DNA of 64,000 bases from Oscillospiraceae bacterium. GTDB taxonomy: Bacteria; Bacillota; Clostridia; Oscillospirales; CAG-382. The stretch covers positions 62,001-126,000 of the forward strand of contig SVTH01000002.1 in assembly GCA_015063885.1 (NCBI GenBank). The letters are read 5' to 3'. Positions within the stretch are counted from its first letter, which is position 1. Every line of letters starts with the position of its first letter. The notes beneath the pieces are model-generated. The model ran no database searches. It worked only from the letters and a program-made list of their open reading frames with translations, and had not been told where the DNA came from. Below are positions 61,508-64,000 of this stretch, in pieces. The position numbers were made by a program, and so were the translations under genes.

Positions 61508-61537
61508 AACGTCCGCGAAAAAAGCGGGCGTTTTTCT
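61508..61537 (+). terminator. Intrinsic terminator upstream of the miaA promoter
   Basis: Nine-base stem aacgtccgc / gcgggcgtt (one G-U pair) with a seven-base loop, followed by TTTTT. Confidence 0.75.
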
Positions 61538-61547
61538 TGCCTTCCAC

Positions 61548-61576
61548 TTGCTTTTTGGAAAGAGTTGTGATATAAT
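61548..61576 (+). promoter_or_regulatory. SigA-type promoter for miaA
   Basis: TTGCTT (61548-61553), 17-base spacer, TATAAT (61571-61576), preceded by TGTGA as in the rplS and thiT promoters. Confidence 0.75.
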
Positions 61577-61608
61577 ATGGTACTTATTATTGGATCGTGT
61601 GGAAAGTC

Positions 61609-62487
61609 ATGGAAAAAATACCCGTTTACGCCGTGGTGGGTCCCACCGCCTCGGGGAAAAGTGCATACGCCATCCGTCTGGCCAAGGAGCTGGATGGGGA
61701 AGTGATCAGCGGGGATTCCATGCAGATCTACCGCGGCATGGACATCGGCACTGCCAAGGCGAGTGTAGCGGAACAGCAGGGTGTCCCCCACCATCTGCTG
61801 GACGTGGCGGAGATCACCGAAGGCTTTTCCGCAGGCAGGTTCATGGAGCTGGCCAAGGAAAAGATCGCCGAGATCCACGGAAGGGGGAAGACCCCCATCC
61901 TCTGCGGCGGCACGGGACTGTATATCGAGCTGCTGCTTACGGGAAAACAGCTTTCCGAGAACACCGCCGACGAAAAACTGCGGGAGGAGCTGCTGCGGTT
62001 TGCAAACGAACAGGGCAACGAAGCACTCCACGCAAGGCTTGCGGAATTGGATCCCAAGTCTGCGGAAAACATCCATCCCAACAACGTGAAACGGGTGGTG
62101 AGAGCCTTGGAGATCGCCCTGATCACGGGCAGTACCAAAAGCGAAGCGGACGAAAAGAGCAGGGAGGGGGAGAACCCCTATGCGCCCACCATCATCCGCC
62201 TGACCTACGCCGACCGTGGGGCGCTTTACGAAAAGATCGACCTGCGGGTACGCAGAATGTTTGAGGAAGGCCTGGAGAACGAGGTGCGCACCCTTTGCGA
62301 CAGGGGCCTGCGGGAAACGCCTACCGCCTCCCAGGCCATCGGGTATAAGGAGTTTTACCCCTATTTTGACGGCGAAATCTCCCTGGCGCAGGTGGAAGAA
62401 GACATCTGCCGCAACACCAGAAGGTACGCCAAACGGCAGGAGACCTGGTTCTCCCGCATGCATTACGACCAATTGATCACGCTTTGA
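61609..62487 (+). CDS. miaA: tRNA dimethylallyltransferase
   Basis: Adds a dimethylallyl group to A37 of tRNA, using a product of the MEP pathway (ispDF are in the window). 292 residues. P-loop GPTASGKS, then GDSMQIYRGMDIGTAK, and GGTGLY motifs are clear. The GTG four codons upstream is an alternative start; the binding site is weak either way. Confidence 0.94.
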   Translation: MEKIPVYAVVGPTASGKSAYAIRLAKELDGEVISGDSMQIYRGMDIGTAKASVAEQQGVPHHLLDVAEITEGFSAGRFMELAKEKIAEIHGRGKTPILCGGTGLYIELLLTGKQLSENTADEKLREELLRFANEQGNEALHARLAELDPKSAENIHPNNVKRVVRALEIALITGSTKSEADEKSREGENPYAPTIIRLTYADRGALYEKIDLRVRRMFEEGLENEVRTLCDRGLRETPTASQAIGYKEFYPYFDGEISLAQVEEDICRNTRRYAKRQETWFSRMHYDQLITL

Positions 62488-62509
62488 TTTTCAGACGAGG
62501 AGGGTTTTT

Positions 62510-63778
62510 ATGGCAAAGATCAAACGTTTCTTTTCACAGTTCGGCGTGACCGTGCTGCTGGTGACCCTCTGCGTCTATCTGATCTTGCAGTTGACCTTCG
62601 GTATCGGCGAGGTAGCGGAGGTGGAGCATACCACCTACGTCACCGTGCGGGATACCGTCCAGCTGGAGGCATACCTGTTCCGTGACGAAACGCCCCTCTA
62701 CAGCGGCACCCAAGGCACCGATTGCTTTTTGGTGGACGCAGGCGACCGCGTGGCCAAGGGTACCAACGTTGCGGTGACCTATACCGAAGAGGACGACGCC
62801 ACCGTGCAGGAACGGATCACCCGCATCAACCGTATGATCCGTATCTTGGAGCTTTCCAACCTTTCCGAGGGTGCCCAGACCACCGACCTTGCCGTTCTGG
62901 ACAAACGGATCCAGGCATTGACGGTGGAGCTCCTGCGGGACGTTGCCGACGGCGACCTCACCGCCGCCTTGCGGGGGGAGGAAGCGCTGTGGGTGGAGAT
63001 GAACCGCCGCCAGGCCCTTTTGGAGGACGATTTTGATTATTCCGCCCAGATCAACCTGCTGAAGCAGGAACGGGCTGACCTGGAGGCTTCCCTGACAGGC
63101 CGTTCCGTAACGGTCTCCGCTCCCTCTGCCGGGTATTTTTACCATACGGCGGACGGCTACGAGAAGATCTTCACCACGCAGGCCTTGCAGCAGCTGACGG
63201 TGGACAGCTTTGACGGGCTGTTGGCTTCTCAGCCGGACGAGGAGATCCTGACCCGCTCCTGCGGGAAGATGGTGTATTCCGCCGATTGGTACGTGGCGGT
63301 GTCCCTGGACAAGCGTTCCGCCAGTGCCTATACGGAAGGGAAGACCTACGAGATGGTGTTCCCCTTCTCCACGGGTATGCGGCTGACCATGACCCTGGAG
63401 AAGAAGGCGGTACAGACCAACCGTGACCACGCGGTGCTGGTGTTCCGCTCGGGACAATTGCCCGAGGGGTTCGATTTTACCCGCCGCCAAACGGTTCAGC
63501 TCGTGGCGGAAACCTATTCCGGGATCCGCGTCAGCACCGACGCTTTGCGTATGCAGGACGGGGAGCTGGGCTGTTACGTCCTGGACGGCAACCGAGTGAT
63601 CTTCAAGAAGGCGGACGTGATCTACCGTGACGAGGAGTTTGCCGTCTGCCGCGTTCCCTACAACGACGTGAAGGAAAACCGCGACGATAAAGCGTATATT
63701 TCCAACGAATACGTTTCCCTGTACGATACGGTGGTGATCTCTGCCGGCGAGCTGTACGAGGGGAAGGTATTGCAGTAA
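62510..63778 (+). CDS. HlyD-like membrane fusion protein, next to yggS
   Basis: 422 residues: one N-terminal membrane helix (about 12-32), a biotinyl-lipoyl-like barrel (RDTVQLEAYLFRDE and DAGDRVAKGTNVAV), a helical hairpin (about 90-205, INRMIRILE to LLKQERADLEAS), then a second barrel half (SVTVSAPSAGYF). In Clostridia such genes often stand before yggS and sepF in the division region; its transport partner is not in view. AGGAGGG precedes the ATG. Confidence 0.82.
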   Translation: MAKIKRFFSQFGVTVLLVTLCVYLILQLTFGIGEVAEVEHTTYVTVRDTVQLEAYLFRDETPLYSGTQGTDCFLVDAGDRVAKGTNVAVTYTEEDDATVQERITRINRMIRILELSNLSEGAQTTDLAVLDKRIQALTVELLRDVADGDLTAALRGEEALWVEMNRRQALLEDDFDYSAQINLLKQERADLEASLTGRSVTVSAPSAGYFYHTADGYEKIFTTQALQQLTVDSFDGLLASQPDEEILTRSCGKMVYSADWYVAVSLDKRSASAYTEGKTYEMVFPFSTGMRLTMTLEKKAVQTNRDHAVLVFRSGQLPEGFDFTRRQTVQLVAETYSGIRVSTDALRMQDGELGCYVLDGNRVIFKKADVIYRDEEFAVCRVPYNDVKENRDDKAYISNEYVSLYDTVVISAGELYEGKVLQ

Positions 63779-63793
63779 AACGGAGGCGTGGTT

Positions 63794-64000
63794 TTGAATA
63801 CCAAAGCGGAGATCAAAGAGAATATTCAAAAAGCACTTTCGGAGCTGGACGGCAGAGCGAGGCTTCTGCTGGCCACCAAGACCGTGCCGGCGGAGCTGAT
63901 CAACTACGCCGTTACCTGCGGAACCCGTCTCATCGGGGAAAACCGCGTCCAGGAGCTTTTGGAAAAGTACGACGCTCTGGACAAGGAAAATATGGAGATC
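63794..64000 (+). CDS. YggS family PLP-binding protein, 5' part only
   Basis: 69 codons before the window ends. The frame carries LLLATKTVPAEL, where the Lys binds PLP, and IGENRVQELLEK, the family signature. YggS/PLPBP proteins help keep PLP homeostasis. The start is TTG, seven bases from GGAGG; a GTG two codons earlier abuts that site. Truncated by the window edge. Confidence 0.85.
   Translation, partial: MNTKAEIKENIQKALSELDGRARLLLATKTVPAELINYAVTCGTRLIGENRVQELLEKYDALDKENMEI

Overview
The window is a gene-dense bacterial chromosome segment of roughly 57-58% GC by eye. No rRNA, tRNA, CRISPR array, phage or transposase gene was recognised. The gene set points to a monoderm, spore-forming lineage of Clostridia, probably an uncultured gut Oscillospirales/Christensenellales-type organism. 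It includes an uninterrupted sigK, RNase Y next to a YmdB-type phosphodiesterase, RbgA/YlqF, adjacent hisS-aspS, zinc-type L31, an ECF-type ThiT, a delta-alpha-beta-gamma 2-oxoacid:ferredoxin oxidoreductase, and no LPS genes. The lineage is an inference; no marker gene could be searched. No stretch without a gene exceeds 300 bases.

Layout. 1-10979 (+): a methylglyoxal-synthase homologue that has lost its catalytic residues, then a tightly coupled run hisS, aspS, a Gld-type ABC exporter (ATPase, permease, GldG-like subunit, DUF4340-like giant), a lipoprotein and thiN. 10976-18694 (+): TPP riboswitch and thiT, rplS, lepB, rbgA, rnhB, yraN, thrC, a reverse-strand DUF1540 gene, a phosphoesterase, and a cystathionine synthase/lyase whose start sits inside a terminator-like hairpin. 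18681-20998 (-): thiI and a cysteine desulfurase. 21138-26564 (+): rny with a structured leader, ymdB, yajC, an M29 aminopeptidase, a small membrane protein and a sugar isomerase. 26651-28302: a lower-GC pair of unknown membrane/surface genes with its own promoter, a 12-codon leader frame and a strong terminator.

28351-31786: maf (-), proBA (+) and sigK with a hairpin over its ribosome binding site. 31792-38134: a membrane protein of the small multidrug export family, then an apparently carbohydrate-related group: an isomerase/oxidoreductase fusion, a DUF4855-like protein, a secreted alpha/alpha-barrel protein on the other strand, and an ADP-ribosylglycohydrolase. 38172-56078 (-): a long leftward block with many stop/start overlaps. 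In transcription order it runs rpmE, hflX, a CapA-like lipoprotein, a small lipoprotein, tmk, a DJ-1 protein, a CPBP protease, mltG, a U32 peptidase, a ParA-like ATPase, the four oxidoreductase subunits, ispD, ispF, nagA, two M16 proteins and lgt. 56210-64000 (+): an MBL-fold hydrolase, queA, a RelB/YafQ-type toxin-antitoxin pair, a GH32 glycosidase, a MerR regulator with a 19-bp-spaced promoter and two small membrane proteins, miaA, an HlyD-like protein and the start of a YggS homologue.

Most genes are housekeeping: translation, RNA decay, tRNA modification, envelope maturation, isoprenoid and amino-acid synthesis. The least explained parts are the inactive-looking MgsA homologue, the long-range stem in the rny leader, the isomerase-oxidoreductase fusion locus, the Gld-like exporter embedded in a synthetase/thiamine operon, the low-GC island and the degenerate GTPase motif of RbgA. 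Sites were found by eye; promoter calls rest on -35/-10 matches with correct spacing and have no experimental support here.
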